NCBI GenBank assembly: GCA_963691705.1
Contig: OY829540.1
Location: 69,550,367-69,614,366 of the forward strand
Length of the DNA stretch: 64,000 bases
Direction: 5' to 3'
Origin: Viola odorata
Lineage: Eukaryota; Streptophyta; Magnoliopsida; Malpighiales; Violaceae
The notes below the pieces were generated by a model. The model saw only the letters and a program-made list of their open reading frames with translations. It was not told the DNA's origin and searched no databases. Both the position numbers and the translations under genes were made by a program. Below are positions 38,072 to 48,287 of this stretch, piece after piece. The first letter of the stretch is position 1, and every line of letters starts with the position of its first letter.

Positions 38072-39904
38072 TTATTCGGCCAGTGAAAACAACATATTTA
38101 CTCTGGAGTGATATAGCTTTAAATTGCAAATATTCCAAGAGTTGGATATCGGAGTACCGTTCATTGTTTCCAGGTGGTATGCACCTTTGCCGATGACTCT
38201 GGTAACGCGATATGGTCCTTCCCAATTCGGCGTGAGCTTTTTCTTCTCTTGGCCAGTTGCTGTTACCTTGCGCAGGACTAAATCTCCTGCCTTGAGTAGC
38301 CGTTCTTTGACACGCCGATTATGGTATTTCGCCATTTTTCGCTTGTAGTGCAATGTTTTGAGGATGGCTTCTTCTCTCATCTCTGGCAAAAGATCCAGCT
38401 GCTCCCTTAATCTTTCTTCATTTTGCTCTTCGTTGAAGTACTCAACTCGAAGGCTGATTGCGCCGATCTCTACTGGAGAAACAGCTTCGACCCCGTACGC
38501 CATGGCAAACGGTGTCATGCCGGTGCTGGTTTTAGTGGTCATTCGATAGGCCCACATGACAAACGGCAACTCCTCTGGCCATTTTGCCGGCTTGCCCTCA
38601 AGGTTTTTCTTAATCCCGTTAAGGATTGCTCTGTTGGTGACTTCGGTTTGCCCGTTTGTTTGTGGATGCGCAACGGAAGAGAACCGTTGTTCAATTGAGT
38701 ATTCTGAGCATTTCTTTTTAAAGTAAGCACTGGTGAACTGGGTGCCGTTGTCGCTCACGAGAATTCTTGGGAACCCGAATCTCATGATGACGTTGTTCAT
38801 GAAAAACCTCCAAGTGTTGTCTGCCGTTATCTTCGCCACAGCTTCTGCCTCGGCCCACTTTGTGAAATAATCGACAGCAACAATAACATACTGAAGCTGA
38901 CTTTTGGCGATTGGGAAGGGCCCCAAGATGTCAATTCCCCACTTCGCAAATGGGCATGGACTCATCATACTTGACAATTCAGCTGCTGGCCGTTGTGGTT
39001 CCCTTGCAAATTCCTGGCACTTATGACAAGATTTCACAAAGTTATCCGAATCTCTTCTAATTGTTGGCCAATAAAACCCTGTTCGGAGAACTTGGGCAGC
39101 CATGGTGTTTCCTGAGGCGTGCATTCCGCATATTCCCTCGTGGATCTCCCTGAGCGTATACAGGCCTTCTTCTTCCGTTATACATTTTGCCGCCGGGTAA
39201 GTAAGACAACGGCGAAGAAGTATCCCGTCGTGGTAAGTGCATCTAGCCGCTCTCTTGAGGATCTTCAGCTTCTCACTCGCATTTTCTGGCAGCCTGCCAT
39301 GCTTGAGATAGTCAATCACTGGAATGCGCCAATCGTTGGCTGCCTCTAACACACATAGCACTTGCTGCTCTTCCATAAAAGAGGGAATGGAAATTTCCTC
39401 AACAGTCACGTCGGGTGGCATCATTGCCTCGGAGCTTGCTGCCAGCTTGGCAATCTCATCGGCCTCTGCATTTTTCTCTCTTGGGATATGGCTGATTTCA
39501 GCATGAATTCCCCTATTTTTAATTTCGGCTAGCTCCTTTTGTACTTTCTTCAAGTACTGAATCATAATCGGCTCTCTAGCCTGAGAATCACCGTTGGCTT
39601 GATCAATAATCAGTTTTGAATCTCCGTAGATGACCAAACGGACGTCGGCCGATTGTGCATTACCGATCAGATTCCCTCCGATGCGCAATCCTGCCAATAG
39701 AGCTTCGTATTCGGCCGCATTATTTGATAACGGCCTTGAGATTTTTAAGGCGTACCTCATTTTTATCCCTTCTGGACCTAAAATGATGACGCCGGCTCCT
39801 GCTTCGGTTTGATTCTTGGCACCATCCACGAAGATTGTCCACCGATCCCCGTTCACATCGGGAAGTGGTAAGCAGGCTTCTTTTTGGCTTTCTGGCGAAG
39901 GAAT
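38072..39904 (-). CDS. Retrotransposon pol, 3' part: second RNase H and integrase
   Basis: Open frame directly continuing gag-pol after a TAA codon, ending at 38072. It opens with an archaeal-type RNase H (FVDGAKNQTEAGAG, then AAEYEALLAGL, then YGDSKLIIDQ). Integrase follows: an HHCC zinc-binding segment (about 39130-39010, CHKCQEF) and the DDE core, with the first Asp in WGIDILGPFP, the second in SDNGTQFTS and the Glu in NGQTEVTNRA. The C-terminal part has the usual NWEGPYRV segment. No chromodomain is seen. The frame has no start of its own other than a GTG at 39856, so it must depend on stop suppression or be non-functional in this copy. Confidence 0.9.
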   Translation of the reverse strand: MPSPESQKEACLPLPDVNGDRWTIFVDGAKNQTEAGAGVIILGPEGIKMRYALKISRPLSNNAAEYEALLAGLRIGGNLIGNAQSADVRLVIYGDSKLIIDQANGDSQAREPIMIQYLKKVQKELAEIKNRGIHAEISHIPREKNAEADEIAKLAASSEAMMPPDVTVEEISIPSFMEEQQVLCVLEAANDWRIPVIDYLKHGRLPENASEKLKILKRAARCTYHDGILLRRCLTYPAAKCITEEEGLYTLREIHEGICGMHASGNTMAAQVLRTGFYWPTIRRDSDNFVKSCHKCQEFAREPQRPAAELSSMMSPCPFAKWGIDILGPFPIAKSQLQYVIVAVDYFTKWAEAEAVAKITADNTWRFFMNNVIMRFGFPRILVSDNGTQFTSAYFKKKCSEYSIEQRFSSVAHPQTNGQTEVTNRAILNGIKKNLEGKPAKWPEELPFVMWAYRMTTKTSTGMTPFAMAYGVEAVSPVEIGAISLRVEYFNEEQNEERLREQLDLLPEMREEAILKTLHYKRKMAKYHNRRVKERLLKAGDLVLRKVTATGQEKKKLTPNWEGPYRVTRVIGKGAYHLETMNGTPISNSWNICNLKLYHSRVNMLFSLAE

Positions 39905-39907
39905 TTA
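39905..39907 (-). other. In-frame TAA between RNase H and second RNase H of pol
   Basis: The frames on both sides are the same, with exactly 16 sense codons between the stop and the GTG at 39856, so this is a substitution-type break and not a frameshift. The bases after the stop are ATT. Confidence 0.9.
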
Positions 39908-42900
39908 CTTCTGGACAAACGTGCACTCTGCAATAAAATCGGCCAGCGCCTGGCCTTTGATGGCGGGTCTGGACTGATATTGCAACCCATATTGCTCCAA
40001 TTCGATGGCCCAAATGACCATTCGGCCGGACGACTCAGGTCTTTTGAAAACCCTTCTTAGAGGCTGGTCTGTCAGTACGACCACCGGATGAGCTTGGAAG
40101 TACCGGGCCATCTTTCTGCCAGCTTGCAACAGGGCAAAAGCGATTTTTTCGATTTGAGAATACCTCAGCTCAGCATCCTTCAAGACTCGGCTGATAAAAT
40201 GAATCGGTCGATGTATGCCGTTTTCATCCCGAACCAAGACGGCACTAACCACCTCATCGGCCGCCCCCAGATAAAGAAAAAGAGTGTCCCCTTCTTCGGG
40301 TCGAGTTAGCAGCAATTCGGAAGACAGGTACTGCTTCAAGTCGTGAAAAGCCTTTTCACAATCGCCATCCCATCCGAATTGTGCCTTCTTCCGAATGACT
40401 TTGAAAAACGGGAGGCATTTCTCGCCCTGCTTGGAGATGAATCGGCTCAAAGCAATTACTCTTCCTGTGAGTCGCTGCACCTCCTTCACACTCTTTGGCG
40501 AAAACATATCCTTGATTGCCTTCAGCTTGGCGGGATTGGGCTGAATTCCTTTTCTGCTGACCACATAACCAAGGAATTTCCCCGTTTGGAATGCAAACAT
40601 GCATTTTTTGGGATTTAGCTTCATTCCAAATTTTCGCATTATCCCGAATACCTCCTCAAGGTCTCGCAGATGCGCTTCAAAATTTCTGCTTTTCACCAGC
40701 ATATCATCAACGTACACCTCCAGATTTTTCCCGATTAGCGGCTCGAAAATCTTATTGGCCGTTCTCTGAAACGTTGCTCCAGCATTCTTCAGTCCAAACG
40801 GCATAGCCCGATAGCAGTAGGTGGCCCTCGGCGTGATGAAAGCCGTTTTCTCCTCGTCTTCGATCGCCATCGGTATCTGGTGATACCCCGAATTGGCATC
40901 AAGCGAACTTAAATATCCATAACCAGCCGTTTGATCCACCAATTGCTCTATCCGTGGCAGCGGATAACAGTCCTTGGGGCATGCCTCGTTCAGGTCAGTG
41001 AAATCAATGCACATCCTCCACTCCCCGCCTGGCTTTCTCACTACCACTGGATTAGCTAACCATGGCGGATACTGAACCTCTCGGATGAAGTTGGCCTTTA
41101 AGAGCTTGTCCACTTCTTTCTCAATTGCATCTGCTTTTTCCTTGGAGAAGGCTCGCCGTTTCTGTTGCACTGGCCTGGCATCCGGGTACACGTTCAATCG
41201 GTGCTCTGCCGTTTCCCTCGAAAGGCCTGGTATGTCCGCCGGGACCCAGGCGAATTCTCCTCTGCACTTGTTTAACAGAAACGCAAGCTGGTCACAATCT
41301 CCCTTGCTCAACTTCTCGCTTATTAAAAAATGCTCAGCGGGCAGATCAGCCACCGACACTTGGACCATTCTCTCCAATGGCTGGGTACGCTGCTCCTCAT
41401 CATCTTCTAGTGAATCGTCCGCTACGCAGACATAGCGATCGCAGCAACCATCAACCATTGTGATGTAGCATTCAGCAGCTACCTTCTGATCTCCTCGGAT
41501 CGTAACCACGCCGTCCCAGGAAGGGTATTTCATCTTCAAATGCCTTTGCGATATTACCACACCGAAAGCATTTAAAAACGGACGCCCCAAGATCACATTG
41601 TATGGCAGGTTCAAGTCCACCACCAGAAATAGCTGCTGCTCCTTTCTGCGGGAGCTGTCTTCCACAAAAAAGATTGACAGAAAAGTTAAGCCCACAACAG
41701 GAATGGGAATGCCGTTTACCCCAATGATCGGCCGTCGGCAAGGCTTCAGGTCCGGTCTAGGTCCTTGCAAACGGTTAAAGGCGTTGGCAGAAATGAGGTT
41801 CACAGCACTTCCATTGTCCACCAGCGTACGCCTGACCCCGCACTCGGCAATGATGGCTGTCACTACCAATGCTTCATTCTGAGGATATGTCACTCCGATC
41901 TCATCCTCCTCTGAAAATGTTATGGCCATTCGGTCCAGCTCCGATAGACCTGCTTTTTCCCCTACGGGATCATTCCGCTTTCTCTTTTCCCCAATCGGTA
42001 CATCCTCCGATTCCTCCTGCTGGGCTCCTCCCGCTATCAAATTGATCGTGAAGAACTCATCGAGAGAGGTTGTCAACACCTGCTGCTTTCCTTTGTCTCT
42101 CTGGTTACTGGTTCCGGCTGCATTGGGATCAGCTTCCGCTTCTCTCCTGTTGCCGTCAGTTCGATCCTCCCGGGCCCTATTTCGAGCCTTGGCCGCAAAC
42201 TCGCCCAAATAGCCCTCTTCGATCAACTTTTCAATAGCCTTTTTCAGAGAGAAACAATCCTCAGTGTCATGCCCTTTTGCCTTGTGGAAACGGCAGTAAG
42301 AATCCTTATGCGGTCCCATAACGGCGCCAGGTTTGCGCTTTGGATACTGAATCGGCAATCTCCGTTCTTCTATGATGGCAAAAATCTCCGCCACCGGCTT
42401 TGTTAGCTGCAACGTGGAGAAATCCGCAAGGCGATCCGTCTGCCGGCCTCCAGCCGCTTGCTTCTTTTCTCCCTGCTTGCGGACGGCCGTTTCTTTCTTG
42501 GGAAGATCGGGCTCCTCCCGTTTCTTCCGCTGGAAATCAGCTTCTTCCATCCTTGCAAACTTGTCCACCTCGATCCGCAAGAGGTCCAGGGTCTTCGGCG
42601 TGCTCGCAATCAGAGCATTTTCCAACTCCCGATACCTGCAGTTCCTCTTCAAAGCCTCAGCGGCAAAGTTAGGTGCAACGTCAGGCAGAGTGGCCAACTC
42701 AGCATTGAATCTGGCAACATACACCGTTAAGGATTCCCCCGACTTTCGCACCATATCAAATAGAACCGCCGGAGACTTTTCCACGGGAATACAAGAGCTA
42801 AATCGGCTTGTGAAAACTTTCGCCAACTGCTCAAAACTGTCCACAGATCCGGCTGGCAATTTTTCAAACCAGGTGTTGGCGATTCCCTTCAGAGTCATCA

Positions 42901-43771
42901 CAAATATTTGGCACAGCGCCTCATCCTTTCTAGTAAAAAACTTAACATGCTTTTTTACTAAGCTCACATGAACTGTCGGATCCGTCGTCCCCATGTAAGA
43001 GTCGGTTGGCAATTTGACGTGTCTGCTCACCCGATGCTTCCTAACCCGAAAGGTTAACGGATTCTTGGGATCATCATCTTGCTCTTCCCGAGCTCGCAGG
43101 GAGGCAGAGCCTCTTGAAGCATTCCGATCAGCCCCCTCGCGATCCCTTCCCGATTGGGGCCGATCCATTGACCTCTCCCGAACTCTTCCTCTTTCGGATC
43201 TTCCTTCTACTGACTGCTTCTGGCTCCTTCTCGGGCTACGCTGGACTGCTCGGCTATTAGCCTCTTCCATGTTGTCCAGGTACCCTTCCCCTCTGATCGG
43301 ATTTTCACTGCGACGGGGCAGCCGGAGCTCATTCGAAAGATTTTCCCGTTGAGCTGGCTGGCTGGCGTGCTGTTGTGCAGATCTGGCTGGCTGGAATGCC
43401 ATGGGCGGGGGCACTAAAGATGGTGTCGCTGCAGGTTGGTCAGGGATCTGCTGAGGAATGATCTGTTGGGAGTGAATCTGCTGGGGGAGGATCTGCTGGT
43501 GAACGGGCGGAGGGATCCCTCCCATAAACGTTTGCATCATCAAATCCATCCGTCGATGCAAAGCGGCGAACTCATGCATGACTGCTGGTGGGATGACTGC
43601 TGGTTGTGGGGTGCTGGGGAGTAGCACCTCTGGAATTTCTGGAAAATTAAGCCGGCGGGCTGCGGCGTTCATGTCCACACGGGAAGATGAGGCGTGAGGA
43701 GGTGGCGTTTCATACTGACCAGCAGCACCACTGGTAGGTTGATTTGATTGAAAGTTTGGGTCGGATGCCAT
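39905..43771 (-). CDS. Retrotransposon gag-protease-reverse transcriptase-RNase H polyprotein
   Basis: One long frame; the start MASDPNFQ at 43771 is preferred over the Met 23 codons upstream because it follows the leader and begins a typical Gag. The Gag core is at about 42.95-42.6 kb, and a Cys-His motif of the form C-x2-H-x4-H-x4-C lies at about 42300-42262. The protease active site is LVDNGSAVNL (about 41820-41800). Reverse transcriptase carries YVDD at 40714-40703. The first RNase H follows, up to the TAA at 39907-39905. The length and order are those of an intact element apart from this stop. Confidence 0.93.
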   Translation of the reverse strand: MASDPNFQSNQPTSGAAGQYETPPPHASSSRVDMNAAARRLNFPEIPEVLLPSTPQPAVIPPAVMHEFAALHRRMDLMMQTFMGGIPPPVHQQILPQQIHSQQIIPQQIPDQPAATPSLVPPPMAFQPARSAQQHASQPAQRENLSNELRLPRRSENPIRGEGYLDNMEEANSRAVQRSPRRSQKQSVEGRSERGRVRERSMDRPQSGRDREGADRNASRGSASLRAREEQDDDPKNPLTFRVRKHRVSRHVKLPTDSYMGTTDPTVHVSLVKKHVKFFTRKDEALCQIFVMTLKGIANTWFEKLPAGSVDSFEQLAKVFTSRFSSCIPVEKSPAVLFDMVRKSGESLTVYVARFNAELATLPDVAPNFAAEALKRNCRYRELENALIASTPKTLDLLRIEVDKFARMEEADFQRKKREEPDLPKKETAVRKQGEKKQAAGGRQTDRLADFSTLQLTKPVAEIFAIIEERRLPIQYPKRKPGAVMGPHKDSYCRFHKAKGHDTEDCFSLKKAIEKLIEEGYLGEFAAKARNRAREDRTDGNRREAEADPNAAGTSNQRDKGKQQVLTTSLDEFFTINLIAGGAQQEESEDVPIGEKRKRNDPVGEKAGLSELDRMAITFSEEDEIGVTYPQNEALVVTAIIAECGVRRTLVDNGSAVNLISANAFNRLQGPRPDLKPCRRPIIGVNGIPIPVVGLTFLSIFFVEDSSRRKEQQLFLVVDLNLPYNVILGRPFLNAFGVVISQRHLKMKYPSWDGVVTIRGDQKVAAECYITMVDGCCDRYVCVADDSLEDDEEQRTQPLERMVQVSVADLPAEHFLISEKLSKGDCDQLAFLLNKCRGEFAWVPADIPGLSRETAEHRLNVYPDARPVQQKRRAFSKEKADAIEKEVDKLLKANFIREVQYPPWLANPVVVRKPGGEWRMCIDFTDLNEACPKDCYPLPRIEQLVDQTAGYGYLSSLDANSGYHQIPMAIEDEEKTAFITPRATYCYRAMPFGLKNAGATFQRTANKIFEPLIGKNLEVYVDDMLVKSRNFEAHLRDLEEVFGIMRKFGMKLNPKKCMFAFQTGKFLGYVVSRKGIQPNPAKLKAIKDMFSPKSVKEVQRLTGRVIALSRFISKQGEKCLPFFKVIRKKAQFGWDGDCEKAFHDLKQYLSSELLLTRPEEGDTLFLYLGAADEVVSAVLVRDENGIHRPIHFISRVLKDAELRYSQIEKIAFALLQAGRKMARYFQAHPVVVLTDQPLRRVFKRPESSGRMVIWAIELEQYGLQYQSRPAIKGQALADFIAECTFVQK

Positions 43772-43855
43772 TTTTGGAAATGAAAAAACCCCCAATAAGA
43801 TTGAAGAAAGGGAAGAGCTTTGAATTTCAAGGCTGCTCACTCAAAACTCAAAAGC

Positions 43856-43872
43856 TCTCAACGAGAGCACCA
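43856..43872 (-). other. Primer binding site
   Basis: Two bases inside the 5' (right) LTR, the minus strand reads TGGTGCTCTCGTTGAGA. It starts with TGG, as expected for pairing to the CCA end of a tRNA. I do not assign the tRNA. Confidence 0.7.
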
Positions 43873-43874
43873 AA

Positions 43875-44701
43875 TGATAATCCGTGGACCGGAGTGGGGG
43901 GTTTTCCGGTAAAGTAGCTCACTGGAAGGTGGTGGTCAGATCTTCGTGAAGGACCTGCACAGTGCCGGAAGTGTTTTCCGGCGCAAGAGCTCCAATGCCA
44001 AAGTCAGTAATTTTGTTAAGTGCGTAGAAAGTGTGTGTGTTGTTTCTGTTTTTTCTGTGTCCCCCGAGTAGAGGAGAAAACTTCCCTTATATACCACCCT
44101 CTAGTCCTTAGGCTGGACTAGAGTGGTTAGATCTCTGACATCCCCTCTCCTTTTTCCTTAGCCGGTGGTCTAGGGGCAGGGATTCATCATTGTAACATGG
44201 GGCGCAGACCTTATTTCAGGGGAATAGGGTCGTCCCTTTGTCCGGTTGTCAGGTGACGATGTGATGGGAGCAGGTTATCCTCCCTACCAACCTTGACTAA
44301 ATGTATACTGACTATGGAGCACTATACCAATAATATCTACGAGGGCAGATTTATATCTGGACCCCATCAGTGCGATGCCGTTCGTGGAGAATCGGCAAGG
44401 AGCCGTTCGTGGCGAATCGGCAAGGAGCCGTTTGTGGAGAATCGGCAAGGAGCCGTTTGTGGAGAATCGGCCGAGTGTCGTTGTCTTCATCTTTACTGTC
44501 AAATCGGCTCTGTGCCGTTTCGGTGATAACGGGCTAGGCTTGTCCTTTAGTTACTTATTCCCGTTGACCTGGTCAATCGATCATGATGCCTTTTATATCG
44601 TTGACTTGGTCAAACCGGCCATGTGCCGTTTTGACCGGTTAACGGTACTTTGTGAAGGCGCAAAGTCCATCGTGCCCTTCTGATAATTTTATGTATTATC
44701 A
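43875..44701 (-). repeat. Right LTR (5' LTR in element orientation)
   Basis: 827 bp with the same ends and content as the left LTR. It holds the promoter for gag-pol transcription toward the left. Confidence 0.95.
44087..44093 (-). promoter_or_regulatory. TATA box of the retrotransposon promoter
   Basis: TATATAA on the minus strand, in the context GGTATATAAGGG, about 215 bases before the LTR end in element orientation. This fits a U3/R boundary a few tens of bases further left. The copy in the left LTR is at 33588-33594. Confidence 0.6.
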
Positions 44702-44706
44702 CCATA
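44702..44706. repeat. Target site duplication (right), CCATA
   Basis: Matches 33371-33375 exactly. Confidence 0.93.
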
Positions 44707-46040
44707 GTTTATAGAATCCATCAACGACCCAATACAACGAATCACACACACCCTAACTACGGATCTAGAAGAGTTTCTATACTTCTTTTGGTCAACAAAG
44801 AGAATTTTAAATTAATCTTGGATCGTGATTGACTTCTAAACGAACATTAACCCGGTTTGAAGTTAGAATATAATAAATCGAGGTAATTGAAAGAATAATC
44901 CCTTTTAAAAATTGATGATGAACCAATGAAATTAGTTTTCAATTAAATAAAAAAATACGTACACAAACTAAAAAACAATTAAAAACTACTCTCTAACTAC
45001 ATAGATAGAATTTAAAAACCACATAAAAAATGACACTATTGTTAATTTATTTTTTTATACGTAAAGGTAAAATTAAAATTCGACTTCTCCTGCGTATAGA
45101 TTGACAAAAAAGAAAAATAATTGAGAAGCTAAAATTCGTACTACACATCTAGAATTGGAATTAGAATATAGTAAATATAAATATAATTTAATCTATAGTA
45201 TTTAATATTTATTCCACTTACTCCATCTTTGAACACATGGTGCTTTGGATCGGGACCATAATATATAATAATAAAGTTCGTTAATTATAGTTTGTTCGGG
45301 GAATATAAATCTATAGAGTTAGTTATACATTTGGGGATGCAGAATAGATTCTGAACTGAGAATTAAGCGGTAAAACGTTCCTTGTCTATGTGCTCATCTC
45401 ATCATGTGCAATTAATAAACCATTTTTTTTTATAAATAAAAATTGTGAGAACATGGACTTTTGGATTAATATGTTAAAGAAATGCTCCACTTATAATTAA
45501 TTACGTTTATTATACTTAAAAGCGCAAATGTTCAATGTTCCTTTTCACTCATCCGGTAATCCAATCACTATATTGGATGTCGATTATCTCATTTCATAAA
45601 AGATTAAATTAACAACTTGTTAATATTTTTTTTTTCATATACAAACTAAAAGACTTGAACTGGAGATTTCTCTATAAGAAATAATATCTACCTATAAATT
45701 ATTGGTAAAAATATTAAAATTATAATTAAAATTACACTTGGGCAATAAACACAAAATTATATAATAGCACGATTACACAAAAAGAGAGGAGGTAGACAAG
45801 TTTAAGAGCTAGGCCCACATGAACTTTGGGTGAAAGCCCAAGCCCAATTATAAATAAAAAGATTGCCCTCTTCTTTTTTCATCTTTAACAAAAACATTAG
45901 CCTTTAATTTAATCTAGAATCGTATACATCCCAAATAAAAAAAAATCACCAAAAAGGTAAATACTAAATAAACAAATTTTACGAATAAATTCATTCTCCA
46001 AATTACCATCCACCACAAATAACAAAGTGGTTTATTAATT
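44707..46040. other. AT-rich intergenic DNA and 3' UTR of the second Aux/IAA gene
   Basis: No gene is supported. The last few hundred bases should be the 3' UTR of the gene ending at 46041. Confidence 0.5.
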
Positions 46041-47876
46041 TTACTTTTCAATCTTTGAAATTCCCTTGAGTAGTGCACCGACACCTCTCCCTTGTAATCC
46101 CACACCCTTGGCCTCTGATTGCTTCATGATTCTTAGCTTATTGCATGATTCAATGAACATCCTGCAAACCAAAATGTATAATTTATTAGTTTAAACACTT
46201 GAATTTTCTCTATTCGTCGAGTTACGAATTTATTACTTTTTTCTTTATACGTAAAGGTGAGATTCGTCCTATTGGTACCTTTAGAGGATCTCCAGTTTTA
46301 TTTGATAATAAATATTTCAAAGAAAAAAGACAACCCAAATCACCCTATTTCTAGAAAAAACTATTTTCTTTTTTACTTGTAGAAAATTATTGTATGAACA
46401 ATGAAGATATTATTTTTGAGTGAAGTTTGGTGGCTATGGTTTATTCAATTTTCATGGTCCTTCTGGATTCCAAAAGATAAAATCTAATACGAACATGTGG
46501 TTGTCGCAGTAGAGGACAAATCTGTGGTAGAGTTTTCTGGGCTTAGTTTAGTCAAGGCCCATCATATAGTATTCGTGGACATCTCTCTAACACAAAAGCC
46601 CAAAGGGTAGAACTTTATTTATATTTTGTTTTCCTTTTTGATCCAGAAAAACAAAGTAATTGTTTGTACCATCCAAAACAAATAAAACAAAGTCTGATAT
46701 TTCTTTTCCTAAAAATAGTTGAATTTTATTTATATCTTGTGTCTGAAATATTTGAAAATTAATTCCTAAGTTTGATATCTACAAGATTAGATATTTAAAA
46801 TTAAATATATGACAGTACTGAAGTCGAGTTTCTAAAAAAAACGTCATTTAATTAAGATAATTTATTAAAAATAATAATTCTTAAAATCTACACTATCTTT
46901 TTGAATTTTAAATTATGAATGCACAATTGTTTATAATTTTGAAAGGGAAAAAAATGAACTTTTAAATTGTTAATTAAAAGACAAAACCTAAACTTATAAC
47001 CCAGAAAAGAAAAGAAATGGGCTGGAAAGACTTACTCCCATGGGACATCTCCAACCAGCATCCAGTCACCATCCTTGTCCTCATAAATTGGAACGTACTC
47101 ACTGCTATCCGCGTCCTTCAACGCGTTGCCTATCAAAAAAATAAGCACACATCATGAGTTATTATAATCATTTGCAATAGATAAGCAATTCGAAATCAGA
47201 TGACACAAATCCGAGATCTAATTTATTTTTTATCCGTAAAAAATATCATTCAGTTATAAGTTGTTGGTGTGTTTATAATCGTTATATTTTATGGAAAATG
47301 CTAGTTAATTAATTACAACTCAATTAGTATGTCAATTTCTTTTTGTATTTTTTTCCATTTTCAACTTAATTAGATGTAGACAACATATTTAATCTAAAAT
47401 ATTTTTGCATGGCTAACTTTATAAGTAATTAATTAACATGAATACACTCTATACATAGACATAATTAATTAATTAAAAATGATAATAAAAGTTATGATTA
47501 AAGTAGGGAAGATGGAATATGAGATTAGTTACTTACCAATACCAAAACAACCAAAAAGTTTCTCCATTGCCATGGCAAGATCTTCATAATCCTTGTGAAT
47601 TCCTAGGTCAATTTTCCTGAGAAAAGGAGCCCCATCCATGCTAATCTTGACGTACTTTTTCTCACCACCACCGCCAAAACTATTATTCCTTCTGTAAGAA
47701 CACACCGGCGGCCAACCCACAACCTGGCTTTTAGCAGGTTGGGATTTCGGAACGCTGTTCATTTCGGCGGAAACATCCGAGAAAACCCTCTTCTTCTCAT
47801 TTCTGATCCGGCAGTCTCCGCCGGGTAGTCCCAACCTCAGCTCTGTAATCTCAAGCCCAAGTCCTTCTTTTGCCAT
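46041..47876 (-). CDS. Aux/IAA auxin-response repressor, short class (IAA6/IAA19-like)
   Basis: Exons (minus) are 47876-47537, 47129-47036 and 46161-46041, in frame, 184 aa. Domain I is a canonical [10 protein letters not shown] repressor motif close to the N-terminus (MAKEGLGLE). A KKRVFSD basic site follows. The domain II degron is [13 protein letters not shown], and the PB1 region runs from [18 protein letters not shown] to [16 protein letters not shown]. The C-terminus ([18 protein letters not shown] and onward) is longer than in Arabidopsis IAA6/19. The fewer exons and compact N-terminus distinguish it from the neighbour at 28.7 kb. Adjacent short plus long Aux/IAA genes in the same orientation are a known arrangement in Arabidopsis (for example IAA3-IAA17). 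A long AT microsatellite lies about 360 bp upstream. Confidence 0.92.
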
Positions 47877-48233
47877 TTCAATCTTGTTGGTGATGAGAGC
47901 AAGGATACTAGTTGCAATTCTTGATTTCCTTTTTTTGGGATGATGCAGTATTAGTGTGTTTTACTTTTAGGTCTAAGTTTCAATGTTGTTTCTATATTGT
48001 TTGGTAGGTATTTATATATACAACTTTTTGTTAAATGTTCAAAAAAGACACCTGGTCAGAACCATTCGTATTCTTAAGTTAATTTGATCATAATTAATTA
48101 TATATTTTTTCAATTTGCGTCGGTTCGGTTTAGTTAATAAAATATCGATATAGTTCTCACAATTAATAATTACTTCATACACAGATAAAATCAACGACTT
48201 CTTACTTAAAAGATGAGATTACGGAACCAATGA

Positions 48234-48287
<54 letters not shown>

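Larger units (their letters stand above)
33376..44701 (-). mobile_element. Complete Ty3/gypsy LTR retrotransposon, Tat lineage, with an extra plus-strand gene
   Basis: An 11.3 kb element is bounded by two 827-bp LTRs (offset 10,499 bp) that begin TGATAAT and end ATTATCA, and by a CCATA target duplication. I could find no difference between the LTRs by eye, so the insertion is recent. gag-pol is read leftward, so the right LTR is the functional 5' LTR. Domain order is Gag, aspartic protease, reverse transcriptase, RNase H, a second (archaeal-type) RNase H, integrase. The double RNase H and an additional opposite-strand ORF between integrase and 3' LTR are features of the Tat group. The integrase has no recognisable chromodomain. 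It has separated the two Aux/IAA genes by more than 11 kb. Confidence 0.95.

Noticed and set aside
40088..43624. Many plus-strand frames of 60-199 aa opposite gag-pol
   Set aside because: They are shadows of the GC-rich minus-strand coding frame, with no family similarity.
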